NCBI GenBank assembly: GCA_030844895.1
Contig: CM061233.1
Location: forward strand, 50,335,453-50,399,452
Reading direction: 5' to 3'
Source: Ambrosia x helenae
Taxonomy: Eukaryota > Streptophyta > Magnoliopsida > Asterales > Asteraceae
Length of the DNA: 64,000 bases
The notes beneath the pieces were generated by a model. It saw nothing but the letters and a program-made list of their open reading frames with translations. It made no database searches and was not told where the DNA came from. The translations under genes and the position numbers were made by a program. Each line of letters starts with the position of its first letter. Positions within the stretch are counted from its first letter, which is position 1. Positions 34,153-44,276 of this stretch are shown here, piece after piece.

Positions 34153-37100
34153 GAAACTGAATACATAGATCAAATAAATGAGTATAAAGAACTAATTTTC
34201 CCGAAGCCGAACGAAAATCCGGGTATACAAGATATAGATTAGATATGTGAAATTTGTAAAAATATTATAATTGTATTAATTGTGTTTATGTTATTGAGAA
34301 TTAAAAAAATTCGTTCTTGGCAAATGTATTCATCTGAGCAAACAAAGTAAGTATGTGTCCCGGTTTTAAAAGGACTTTCATTTATTTTTTACAACAAAAA
34401 ATAATAATTAAAAATCAAAAAATCATAAAAAAATCAACAAATACCTAATAGTATACAGAACATAGTATACAAACTAATTAACTAACAAAAGTAAGTATAT
34501 ATATATATAAAGATGATATTGGTAGACATTATTAGCGGTGTACAAAAAGCCCGCAGCTCAAGGCTCTCTCCAAACTCGCTCAAAAAACGGGCCGGTCAGT
34601 TCGAAACCGGTACGGGTGGATCACTGGCGGTCAGTTCGAAACCGGTACGGTTCGTTACCGGGCCGTCAGTTCGAAACCAGTACGGATGGATACCGGGCAG
34701 TCAGTTCAAAACCGGTACGGATTGCTAAGGGGCCGGTCAGTTTGAAACCCGCAAGGGTGGATAACGGGCCGGTCAGTTTGAAACCCGTATAGGTGGATAA
34801 CGGGCCGGTCAGTTCAAAATCGGTACGGGTGGATAACTGGCGGTAAATTCGAAACTGGTATGGTTCTTTGCCGGGCGGTTAGTTCGAAACTTTGCTAAGG
34901 GGCCGGTCGGTTTGAAACCCGTAAGGGTGGATAACGTGCCGGTCAGTTTGAAACCCGTACGGGTGGATAACGGGCCGGTCAGTTCGAAACCGGTACCGGT
35001 GGATAACTGGCGGTCAGTTTGAAACCGCTACGGATGGATAACGGGGCGGTCAGTTTGAAACCGGTACGATTCGTTACCGGGCGGTCAGTTCAAAACCGGT
35101 ACGGATGGCTAAGGGGCCGGTCAGTTCGAAACCGGTACGGATTGCTAAGGGGCCGGTCAGTTTGAAACCCGTTAGGGTGGATAACGGGCCGGTCAGTTTG
35201 AAACCGGTACGGATGGATAACGGGCCAATCTGTTCGAAACCGTTATGGATAGATAACGGGGCGGTCAGTTCAAAACCGGTATGGCTCGTTACCGGGCGTC
35301 AGTTCGAAACCGGTACGGATGGCTAAGCGGCCGGTCAGTATGAAACCGGTATGGTTTGCTAAGGGGCCGGTCAGTTTGATACCCGTAAGGGTGGATAACG
35401 GGCCGGTCAGTTCGAATTCGGTACGGGTGGATAACTGGCCGTCAGTTCGAAACCGGTACAGATGGATACTGGGCGATAAGTTCGAAACCGATACGGATTG
35501 CTAAGGGGCCGGTCAGTTTGAAACCCGCAAGGTTGGATAACTGGCCGATCAGTTTGAAACCCGTACGGGTGGATAACGGGCAGGTCAGTTGGAAACCGGT
35601 ACGGGTGGATAACTGGCGATCAGTTCGAAACGACTACGGTTGGATAACGGGGCGGTCAGTTCAAAACAGGTACAGTTCGTTACCGGGCGGTCAGTTTGAA
35701 ACCGGTACGGATGGCTAAGGGGTAGGTCAGTTCAAAACCGGTACGTATTTCTAAGGGCCGGTTAGTTTAAAACCCCTAAGGGTGGATAACGGGCCGGTCA
35801 GTTTGAAACCCGTGCGGGTGGATAACGGGCCGGTCAGTTCGAAACCGGTACGGGTGGATAACTGGCGGTCAGTTCGAAACCGGTACGGTTCATTACCGGG
35901 CGGTCACTTCGAAACCGGTACGGATGGCTAAGGGGCCAGTCAGTTTGAAACCCGTTAGGGTGGAAAACGGGCCGGTCTGTTTGAAACCCGTTCGGGTGGA
36001 TAACGGGCCGGTCAGTTCGAAACCGGTACGGGTGGATAACTGGCGGTCAGTTCGAAACCGGTATGGTTCGTTACCGGGCGGTCAGTTCGAAACCGGTACG
36101 GATGGCTAAGGGGCCAGTCAGTTCGAAACCGGTACGGATGGCTAAGGGGCCGGTCAGTTCGAAACCGGTATGGATGGCTAAGGGGTCGGTCAGTTCGAAA
36201 CCGGTACGGATGGCTAAGGGGCCGGTCAGTTCGAAACCGGTACGGATGGCTAAGGGGCCGGTCAGTTCGAAACCGGTACGGATTGCTAAGGGGCCGGTCA
36301 GTTTGAAACCTGTATGGCTGGATAACGGGCCGGTCAGTTCGAAACCGGTACGGGTGGATAACTGGCGGTCAGTTCGAAACCGGTACGGTTCGTTACCGGG
36401 CGGTCAGTTCGAAACCGGTACGGATGGATACCGGGCGGTCAGTTCGAAACGGGTACAGATTGCTAAGGGGCCAGTCAGTTGAAACCCGTAAGGGTGGATA
36501 ACGGGCCGGTTAGTTTGAAACCGGTACGGATGGATAACGGGCCGGTCAGTTTGAAACCGGTACGGATGGATAACGGGCCGGTCAGTTCGAAACCGTTATG
36601 GGTGGATAACGGGGCGGTAAGTTCGAAACCGGTACGGTTCGTTACCGGGCGGTAAGTTTGAAACCAGTACGGATGGCTAAGCGGCCGGTCAGTATGAAAC
36701 CGGTACGGTTTGCTAAGGGGCCGGTCAGTTTGATACCCGTATGGGTGGATAACGGGCCGGTCAGTTCAAAACCGGTACGGGTGGATAACTGGCGGTCAGT
36801 TCGAAACCGGTACGGTTCGTTACCAGGCGGTCAGTTCGAAACCGGTACGGATGGATACCGGGCGGTCAGTTCGAAACCGATACGGATTGCTAAGGGGCCG
36901 GTCAGTTTGAAACCCGCAAGGTTGGATAATGGGTCGGTCAGTTTGAAACCCGTACTGGTGGATAACGGGCCGGTCAGTTCGAAACCGGTACGGGTGGATG
37001 ACTGGAGGTCAGTTCGAAATCAGTACGGTTCGTTACCAGACGGTCAATTCGAAACCGGTACGGTTCCTCACCGGGCGGTCAGTTCGAAACCGACATCCAT

Positions 37101-37190
37101 TGTATAATTTGTATATAACGTACAACGATTTATGAATGTTCTTCAAACTCGGATGTTTGTACCGAAAACCACAAACAAGCAATTACTCGT
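34153..37190 (+). repeat. Tandem segmental duplication, unit 2
   Basis: It has the OTU tail (stop at about 34241), AT-rich DNA, array 2 and the same distal block near 37100-37185. Its array is longer than in unit 1, so the arrays expanded or contracted after duplication. A third partial copy of the distal block is at about 37285-37350. Confidence 0.8.
34588..37101 (+). repeat. Minisatellite array 2, same monomer family
   Basis: About 70 monomers with the same core and tail words. A homogeneous run of ATGGCTAAGG-type monomers at 36090-36280 looks recently expanded. ORFs in the array are 12-residue repeats and probably not genes. Confidence 0.92.
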
Positions 37191-37498
37191 AATGAAACGC
37201 GTAAAACAAAGTCTGAAACTCCAGGATATCGATTACAAACGCAAAATTTGTATATAAAAACAATGGTATCGATAGTAGAGTCCTTGTATGACGTACAATG
37301 ATTTATGATTGTTCTTCAAACTCAGATGTTTCTATCGAAAACCACAAATGCGCAAGAAATGAACCGAAACGCAACAAACGAATTTTTTTTGGATTTAATA
37401 CAACATTAAAAGATTAGAAATGAAATAAAAAAATTTTAATCGACCAAAACCATTTAAATTGAATTAAAACATAATTTTTTTTTTAAAAAAAACCCTGA
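37191..37498. other. AT-rich sequence after array 2
   Basis: It contains a partial third copy of the distal block and A/T homopolymers. No gene is seen. Confidence 0.55.
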
Positions 37499-37499
37499 A

Positions 37500-37527
37500 G
37501 CGCCTCGCTTTGGCCAAAGCGAGGCGC
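37500..37527. repeat. Perfect 28-bp palindrome (palindrome family, copy 1)
   Basis: GCGCCTCGCTTTGG is followed immediately by its exact reverse complement. Confidence 0.95.
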
Positions 37528-37548
37528 CTGAAGGTGACTTCTCGTATT

Positions 37549-37584
37549 CGAAGCACCTCGCTTTGGCCTAAGCGAGGTGCTTCG
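37549..37584. repeat. 36-bp palindrome, one mismatched pair (copy 2)
   Basis: The arms CGAAGCACCTCGCTTTGG and CCTAAGCGAGGTGCTTCG are related to copy 1 but with compensated G/A-C/T changes. An adjacent 9-bp stem TTTGGCTTT-A-AAAGCCAAA follows at 37586-37604. Confidence 0.93.
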
Positions 37585-37834
37585 TTTTGGCTTTAAAAGC
37601 CAAAGCGAGGTCAGAGCCGCCTCGCTTGGCTCTTCTTCTCCACACACACATACTGCAACACACACACACACATATCGGACCCAAAGGCGAACGAAGGCTC
37701 GGGCTCGTATTCTCGGTCAAGGATCCTCCCACACACAACGGTTATTATTTAGTGTTTTTATTGATTTGGGGCTCGATTGGGGTGGTTCTGGTTGGGTGGT
37801 TCTGGTTGGGTGGTTTGATGGGGAAGACGACCAA

Positions 37835-37864
37835 AGCGGCTCGCTTTGGCCTAAGAGAGCCGCT
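37835..37864. repeat. 30-bp imperfect palindrome (copy 3)
   Basis: AGCGGCTCGCTTTGG pairs with CCTAAGAGAGCCGCT at 13 of 15 positions. It is the same central CTTTGGCC family and sits just before the (ATT)n tract. Confidence 0.85.
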
Positions 37865-37867
37865 CGG

Positions 37868-37925
37868 TTTATTATTATTATTATTAGGGTTATTATTATT
37901 AGGGCTATTATTATTAGGATTATTA

Positions 37926-37957
<32 letters not shown>

Positions 37958-38119
37958 CCGATTATTATTATTATTATTATTACGATTATTATTATTATTA
38001 TTATTTCTATGATTATTATTATTATTATTACGATTATTATTATTAATATTATTATTACGATTATTATTATTATTATTATCATTATTATTATTATTATTAC
38101 GATTATTATTATTATTACG

Positions 38120-38162
<43 letters not shown>

Positions 38163-38279
38163 TTATTATTATTATTATTAGGGTTATTATTATTATTACG
38201 ATTCCGAAAACTCCCAAAACCCAATACCGATAAAGATACTGAAAAACATACGGTACGGTATCGGTTCTGCTTACTGTTA

Positions 38280-38314
<35 letters not shown>

Positions 38315-38465
38315 TTATTATTATTATTATGATTATTTTTATTGTTATTATTATTATTATTATTACTACTACTATTGTTCATTATTAGTATGCTTACTGT
38401 TATTATTATTATTATTACTATTCATTATTATTATGCTTATTGTTATTATTATTATTATTATTAAT
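37868..38465. repeat. Long (ATT)n microsatellite in two blocks
   Basis: Blocks at about 37868-38205 and 38275-38465 consist of TTA/ATT triplets with scattered CGATTATT variants, separated by about 70 bases of unique sequence. ORFs with poly-Ile, poly-Leu or poly-Asn are translations of this repeat. Confidence 0.95.
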
Positions 38466-38487
38466 CAAAAATTATTGTTTACATAGA

Positions 38488-39883
38488 TATGGATACAGAG
38501 TTTTTTTGAGGGGGCTTATGGTGGTGGAGATGACGCTGGGTCGTCTGCGCCGCCGCAGAGGGGTCGACAGGCTCCACCACCGGACCTTTTAATGGGCCAC
38601 CGTACCTGGAGTTTGAGGACCATTATAAGGATGCGCGGCGCAATTGCAAGAAGTTGCGTCGAATGGTTGTCGACCCTCAGATGTACATCAGTTGGGATCT
38701 TCTGGATAAGGTCAGCGAAACCGGGAGGGCGAACGACATAGTGGGGTTTGACACTCCATGGCATCGTCTCTTTGACATAGCCAATGAGGAATCTTACCGG
38801 GAGTTGACGGTCGAGTTTCTGTCGTCGTTCGTGGTACTGGATCCGTCCGAGAACCCGAACCTAGCTCAGACTTTTCGCCTCATCCGATTTCGGTTGGCGA
38901 GGCAATGGCAGGAGATGACCCATGAGGTATGTTATTTCAAGTATCTGTCATTTTATTATTATGTTCCCAAAAGTTGTTAATATTTACAATTATTTTTTGC
39001 AGGAATTTGTTGTTGCTTCGGGGTTGTACACAGCGGCGAAGACTGATACTGCTTTGTACCGGGACGCTGTCAAGATTGTGGATAGGCCGACCCTGGTCAA
39101 CTTTTGGAGGTACATCGCCACTTCGCACTATGGCAAAAATATGGCGAAGGCGACATCGATTAGGGACCCCCTGTACTATTATTTGCAGCATGCGATCGCC
39201 ACTTCTATCGCAGCACGGGGGAGCAGTCGGGAGAAGGTCAACCAAAGTGACCTTTTCTTTTTATACTGTCTGATTATGCGGCAGCCGTGCAACCTAGTCG
39301 CGTCCCTGGTGGAGTACTTTCAGTGTGCGCACAAGCGCTAGGCTCGCGCACATCTCCATGGCGGGGTGTTCATCACCGTCATCGCGCGTCGTCTGCGCCT
39401 CTCGCCAGAGACTGACCCCCATCTGTCGCCCAAGATCCCATCGGTGGAGCTCGGTGAGGCTAATGTCCGAAGCATGGGGATCCTGATGGAGGTCGAGAAG
39501 GGAGAACATCGGTTTCGATCTCTCGGCACCAGGAGGCCATTTGAGCCGGCCCCCTTCCTACGCCCGATTATATACCGGCCTACCTTGAGTTGCGTCCGGG
39601 AGAGCCTCTGCTGGCGGACCAGGCGGGTCACGGCGACGATGCTGACGCTGACGACGATGACGGCCCCCCACCTCCGCCGCGACCACAGCAGCAGTACCCC
39701 TGTTATATATATGATGACCTCACTCCTGTTGCGCGTTACGTGGCCGATGACATTGATCGTGGCATCGGCCAGGTACAGGAGGTTCAGCAGTGGACGATCG
39801 AGGCGATACAGGCGCTGGCGGGGCATTGGGGGGTACAGTTACGCGATCCACCAGGGGGCCCACCACCACCACCGCCACAGTGA
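38488..39883 (+). pseudogene. ATHILA-ORF1-like retrotransposon protein with one intron, disrupted
   Basis: An ATG at 38488 begins a frame that is soon broken; the body reads DPQMYISWDLLDKV, PWHRLFDIANEESYRELTVE, then after an intron EFVVASGLYTAAK, SIRDPLYYYLQHAIATSI and SDLFFLYCLIMRQPCNL. This resembles the ORF1-type protein of ATHILA-like elements, common in plant genomes and of unproven function. A 76-bp intron (38927-39002, GTATGT...TTTGCAG) joins exons in frame. A TAG at 39339-39341 interrupts the frame, and a frameshift near 39600 leads into an Asp-rich then Pro-rich tail ending in PPPPPPQ. Frameshifts also affect the N-terminus near 38600. No polymerase genes accompany it. Confidence 0.6.
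38927..39002 (+). other. Intron in the ATHILA-ORF1-like pseudogene
   Basis: The GTATGT donor and TTTTTTGCAG acceptor flank 76 bases of T-rich sequence. Removing it joins GAG to GAA in the same frame. Confidence 0.7.
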
Positions 39884-40720
39884 TTATCTTTCTATCTTAC
39901 TTTCATTAGACTTTTTTGCAGTTGTATTTATTTTTGGCATGTATAAACTGATTACTATTATGCACTTGATCTTTTGTTTATATGTTGTCTGTTTTGAATG
40001 TTTAATTTTTTTTAACGGCCAACAAATCAATTTTCGAGCACTCTCGGGCACCCTTTTGGCGAATCAGGTACTCGAGAGTATTTGGGCCACCAATTGCCAC
40101 CAATTCTTTGGAAAACCCGACCACTCACCCGCCCAAAGGCACGACAGTGAAATAAGCGGTAAAACCGGTGGGGATCAAGACCAAATAAAAGTAACAACAA
40201 ATTATAAATTGCAAGCCTGTAAAACCAATGAGACCCAAACAGTAAATATCCGATTATAAACGTTAAAAAATCACTCAACCCTTTCAATCCCAAACCAAAT
40301 AAAACTTGCATGTTATGAACCAAAACGATGCCACCTTGACCATCAACCACCATATTCGTATCAAAATTCGCGAATTCGTTCAATCTTTCTTCGACGAGGT
40401 CTTCTCCATGAATAATTTATCCTGTCACAATGACAATCAAACATTTTATTAATAGGTTAAAGTTGGGATTACTTGATTAATTATAGTTTGATTAGGGTTA
40501 TTACGTTGTTTTTTAAATTTAAAAAAATTACAATAGATAAAGACCTAAATAAATAAAAAAGTTAAAAAATAAAAAAGTTAAAAAAAAAAAACCAGTTCAA
40601 AACAAACCAAAAAAATCCAAAATAAACCCAAACCAAAACCCTCCCAACAAAAAGTTAAAAAAAACACATAAAAACAAACTAAAAAAATCAGAATGTCCAG
40701 GTTCATCCCCCCTTGTTTTC
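39884..40720. other. Stretch without recognised gene
   Basis: It is AT-rich with long A-runs at 40505-40690. No TIR or protein domain is seen. Confidence 0.5.
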
Positions 40721-40752
40721 AAGCGCCTCGTTTTGACCAAAGCGAGGCGCTT
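40721..40752. repeat. 32-bp imperfect palindrome (copy 4)
   Basis: AAGCGCCTCGTTTTGA pairs with CCAAAGCGAGGCGCTT except for one mismatch and one G-T pair. It belongs to the same family as 37500. Confidence 0.9.
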
Positions 40753-40810
40753 GGCCCCCTTTTTTTCAAACTCCCAAGACTGATCAGTACGAGGTTGGTC
40801 TTGATGTGAC

Positions 40811-40846
40811 TGAAGCGCCTCGCTTTGGCCAAAACGAGGCGCTTCA
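40811..40846. repeat. 36-bp palindrome, one mismatched pair (copy 5)
   Basis: TGAAGCGCCTCGCTTTGG pairs with CCAAAACGAGGCGCTTCA. It ends 20 bases before the LINE fragment. Confidence 0.93.
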
Positions 40847-40865
40847 TATGGGAGTTGAAATAGAA

Positions 40866-42900
40866 GCTGGGGGTGCCAATAGACAGCCCCTTATTTTTAT
40901 TTAAAATCGATTTTGAGAAAGCCTATGATAATGTGAATTTGGGTTTCTTGTTATCGGTGATGAGGCAAATGAAGTTTCCTGAGACATGGTGTAGGTGGAT
41001 ATATGGTATTTTATCTTCGGCTTGTTCTTCGGTGCTTGTTAACGGCTCGCCGACTTTCGAGTTTGGATGTGGTAAAGGTTTACGCCAAGGTGATCCTATT
41101 TCTCCTTTTTTATTTATTATTGTCATGGAGGCTTTTTCGAGTATTGTTCGAAAGGCTTGTGATATTGGAGCGTTTGATGGTGTTAAGTTACCGAACGAGG
41201 GCCCTATTATCTCTCATTTGCTTTATGTGCCATGGTTATTGGAGATTGGTCTCAATTTAATTTTAATGCTTTAAGGAGGATGTTACGCATTTTTCATTTG
41301 TGTTCGGGCCTTCATATCAATATTAACAAATCTACACTTTTCGGTGTGGGTAAGAGTACCGAAGACGTCCTAAGGGGAGGAAAATATGTTGGGGTGTAGG
41401 CCGGGTAACACTCCGTTTAAGTACTTGGGCATTCAAGTGAGGGTAAATATGGGTCGAATAAACAATTGGGAGCCGTTTATCAAGGTTTTTCAAAAACGTC
41501 TTTCCAAGTGGAAGGCTAATGTGTTATCGATGGGGGGAGAGTGGTTCTTATTAAATCAGTGCTAGAGAGTCTTCCTTCATATTATTTTTCATTGTATAAG
41601 GCGCCTATTACGGTAGTGAATAAGTTGGAAATGATCATTAAGAGATTTTTATGGGGCGGGAATGATGAAGTTGGTAAGATACATTGGGTGGCTTGGGAAA
41701 AAGTGACGAAACCGACAAGTGAAGGAGGTTTGGGATTAAGTAAACTTGATGTGGTTAATAATGCGTTAGTGCTAAAGTGGTTATGGAGATACAAAGTGGA
41801 GCGAGATGCACTTTGGAGGAAAGTGATCGATGTGGTTCACTCTTCCAGAAAAAGATGGGATGCTTTTCCTTCAAATAAAAACATTGGTGGCACTTGGTCT
41901 AAGGTGGTGAGGCTCGGGTATCGTTTGAAGGTACAAGGTATTCACTTTGTTAATAAGATTAGGGGACTTGTCGGTAGGGGTACGAAAATAAAATTTTGGA
42001 TTGATCCTTGGGTGAAAAAGGAGCCGCTCAGGAATTTATATCCTAATCTTTTTCGTTTAGATAAAAATAAGTGGTGTACTGTTTTTTATCGTCTTGGGGC
42101 TGATCCAGAAGCTGGGTTGGTATCGTGGGAGTGGAGTAGATATCCGTCTTTGGATGTAGAGGTTTAGGAGTTGCTTCATTGTCATCGCCTTATTGGTATA
42201 GCTCGGTTATCTAATAAAAGGGACGAGTGGGCTTGGCATTTAGTGGTTCCTATGCATTATTCAGTGAAAGAGACAAGGTTATGGCTCCTATGGAATGCTC
42301 AGAGGGACGCTATTAATGTGTATAGGTGGTGCAAGTGGATTCCAAATAAGTGCAATTTATTTATGTGGAGGGCGACCATGGATAGAATCCCGACTATGGT
42401 CGCTTTTGCTAGGAGGAATATTGTGGTCGACGAAGGTTTATGTTCGTTGTGTGGAGAAGTGGTTGAAACGACGGATCACATCTTCACGGCGTGTTATATT
42501 GCTAATGGTGTTTGGGGAGCTATAGCATCATGGTGCAAGATTCCAATTTGTTTCTGTTTTTTATTCGAGATGTTGTGGAGATGGGCGAGCATGTTGATGG
42601 GCCAAAGATTAGGAAAGAGATCGTTTATGGGGTTTTTGTTCTGACATGTTGGTGTTTATGGAAAGCTAGGAATGATAAAAGATTCAATAATAAGGAGGTT
42701 AAGGTGGCAATGGTAGTGTCCGATATTAAGGCTTTGGTTTATCTTTGGTATAAGAGTCGGTTTAATGAGGGTAAGGTAGATTGGAAATGTTAAAACTCTT
42801 TTTGTATTGATGTAATGTAATGTTTTAGCTAGCCGGTATCTCTATCTTAGAGATACTTTGTTTTGCTTGTGTTTAATGAAGTTAATGTTTAAAAAAAAAA
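40866..42900 (+). mobile_element. 5'-truncated LINE (L1-type non-LTR retrotransposon)
   Basis: It begins inside reverse transcriptase (KIDFEKAYDNVN, then RQGDPISPFLFIIVMEAFS). The catalytic Tyr/Phe-Ala-Asp-Asp box expected after SHLLY near 41220 is missing: the sequence goes from CTTTATGTG to CCATGG with bases lost and a frame change. The C-terminal region follows (PFKYLGIQV, RWDAFPSNKN) with a zf-RVT-type zinc region, NKCNLFMWRA and CSLCGEVVETTDHIFTAC. Stops lie at 41272 and 42165, with frameshifts near 41275-41540 and 42560; the ORF ends at 42793. A poly-A tract at 42891-42900 marks the 3' end. No clear TSD was found. Confidence 0.88.
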
Positions 42901-43386
42901 CTAAAGCTTGGAAAGTGGACATGGTGGTTTATCATAGAATCTAGTTGTTAATTTATTGTAATGATAAAAGACAAGGAAAAAAACCAAAAGAATTCCAAAC
43001 CAGGTATTCCTAACAATAATTTTGGTTATTTTAAATATATAACAATCATCCTAAAGTTGTTAGCTCTATCAGTAGCTCCAATCAATCAATTAAGTTCACT
43101 TTAAATAATTGAATTCTAAATAATCCATCAGGAATATCATTTAACAAATTATTATTACAAAATATCCTAAAACAAAGACAAACTAGTTGTGGTTTCCGAT
43201 AATAATAACAATAAAAAAAATAACAGACATCTAGGCTCTATCTTCACCACCACATGAATGGGTTGCACAAACCATGTCGGGTTGGTCGTTCAATTCCAGC
43301 ACCACTTGAGGTTTGGAAATCATACGTTCAAGTATCATAGACAACATTATTAAAAAATTTAGTTATTAGAAAAATGGGCGACAAAA
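42901..43386. other. Intergenic, 3' side of the ERF gene
   Basis: AT-rich with no gene seen. It should hold the ERF 3' UTR and polyadenylation signals on the minus strand. Confidence 0.5.
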
Positions 43387-44184
43387 TCACGTATTGTTGG
43401 TTATGCTCTTTTTTTCCTTCTTTACCACCACATTCTGCCCTAATTCTTTATCCGCCATATCAAACGACCGTTTCCGGCAGCCTTTGACGACGGCGTCGTC
43501 TCCATTTTCCGTCAAGTTTTTACCGATCTCTAACGGAAAGTTGAGAATCGCTTTTCTTCCACGCATGTTAAACGCAGCTCTATCGTACGCCTTTGCAGCT
43601 TCAATGGCGGTGTCGAACGTTCCCAACCATACTCTAGACCCTTTCTGTTTTGGATCTCGGATCTCCGCTGCGTACTTTCCCCATGGCCGCCTTCGTATAC
43701 CTCTGTAACGTTGTTCCTCCTGCTTGTTTGGTTTTTGTGAAGTCGAATGAACCAGTTCTGGTACTTTAAACCTGTCGATTGATTCCGGTATGGATTTTGT
43801 TTCCGAAGACTTAACTGAATCGGAAAATCTAACTTGAAAGCTGTTGTTCAATGAAGGTTTTTGCGTGGTGGATTGAGCAGAATATTCTGGGACTGTCAAC
43901 AAATCGATTGATTCGGTTTCGGAAAAGTTGACTGAACCGGAAGTGTTATCGGGTTCATTAATATCAAAAAAGTTGGAAACCGAGTCGAAGAAGGAGCTCT
44001 CTGAGCTGGAACGATCACTCTGAGTGGCGGAACCGTTGTTTTCGGTATCTGGCCAGTTTAGAAAGTCCAAACTCGATAGGAAACAATCGCTTTCATCTGG
44101 AAATAGAGGAGATGGGATTTCGGTTTCATCGAATAAGTGGTGTCGGATGAAATCGAATGCAGAGAATTCGTCGTTCATCTCCAT
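43387..44184 (-). CDS. ERF/AP2 transcription factor, probably group IX (ERF5/ERF6-like)
   Basis: This 265-residue protein has one AP2/ERF DNA-binding domain at residues 160-217 (RYRGIRRRPWGKYAAEIRDP, then VWLGTFDTAIEAAKAYDRAA and RGRKAILNFPLE). The Ala and Asp in YAAEIRD are those of ERF rather than DREB types, which predicts GCC-box binding in the nucleus. The N-terminus SAFDFIRHHLF resembles the short motif of group IXb ERFs, stress- and ethylene-response regulators. The middle is acidic and Ser-rich, a likely activation region. The C-terminus has basic CRKR and KKEKK patches that could serve nuclear import. There are no introns, stops or frameshifts. The start is set at MEMNDEF (44184) because the upstream in-frame Met at 44271 overlaps the TATA-like box. 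A start at 44178 is possible. Confidence 0.9.
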   Translation of the reverse strand: MEMNDEFSAFDFIRHHLFDETEIPSPLFPDESDCFLSSLDFLNWPDTENNGSATQSDRSSSESSFFDSVSNFFDINEPDNTSGSVNFSETESIDLLTVPEYSAQSTTQKPSLNNSFQVRFSDSVKSSETKSIPESIDRFKVPELVHSTSQKPNKQEEQRYRGIRRRPWGKYAAEIRDPKQKGSRVWLGTFDTAIEAAKAYDRAAFNMRGRKAILNFPLEIGKNLTENGDDAVVKGCRKRSFDMADKELGQNVVVKKEKKSITNNT

Positions 44185-44268
44185 TGCTGAATTAAAGATG
44201 ATGATGTGATTGGGTTGAGAATGAAGTATGATATGATGCTTGCATTTTGGGAAAGGTAACGGGGGGAA

Positions 44269-44276
44269 CATATAGT
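44269..44276 (-). promoter_or_regulatory. TATA-like box of the ERF gene
   Basis: On the minus strand CTATATGT lies between two C-rich runs, about 85 bases before the ATG, a normal position for a short 5' UTR. Confidence 0.5.

Noticed and set aside
32151..37101. CRISPR-like array of core repeat plus variable spacer
   Set aside because: The variable parts come from about six recurring words of ten bases. There are no unique spacers or cas genes, and the setting is a plant genome.
32199..37107. Long ORFs with 12-residue repeats (VDNGPVSSKPVR type) as a repetitive protein gene
   Set aside because: They follow from a 36-base monomer. The frame breaks wherever a 34- or 35-base monomer occurs, and no start context or unique domain accompanies them.
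37577..38486. Poly-Ile, poly-Leu and poly-Asn ORFs on both strands
   Set aside because: These are translations of an (ATT)n microsatellite.
40855..42915. Target-site duplication of the LINE (AAGCT words at both ends)
   Set aside because: Similarity is short and gapped, not distinguishable from chance.
43387..44271. 294-residue version of the ERF protein starting at 44271
   Set aside because: The upstream Met overlaps the TATA-like box, and the extra 29 residues look like translated 5' UTR.
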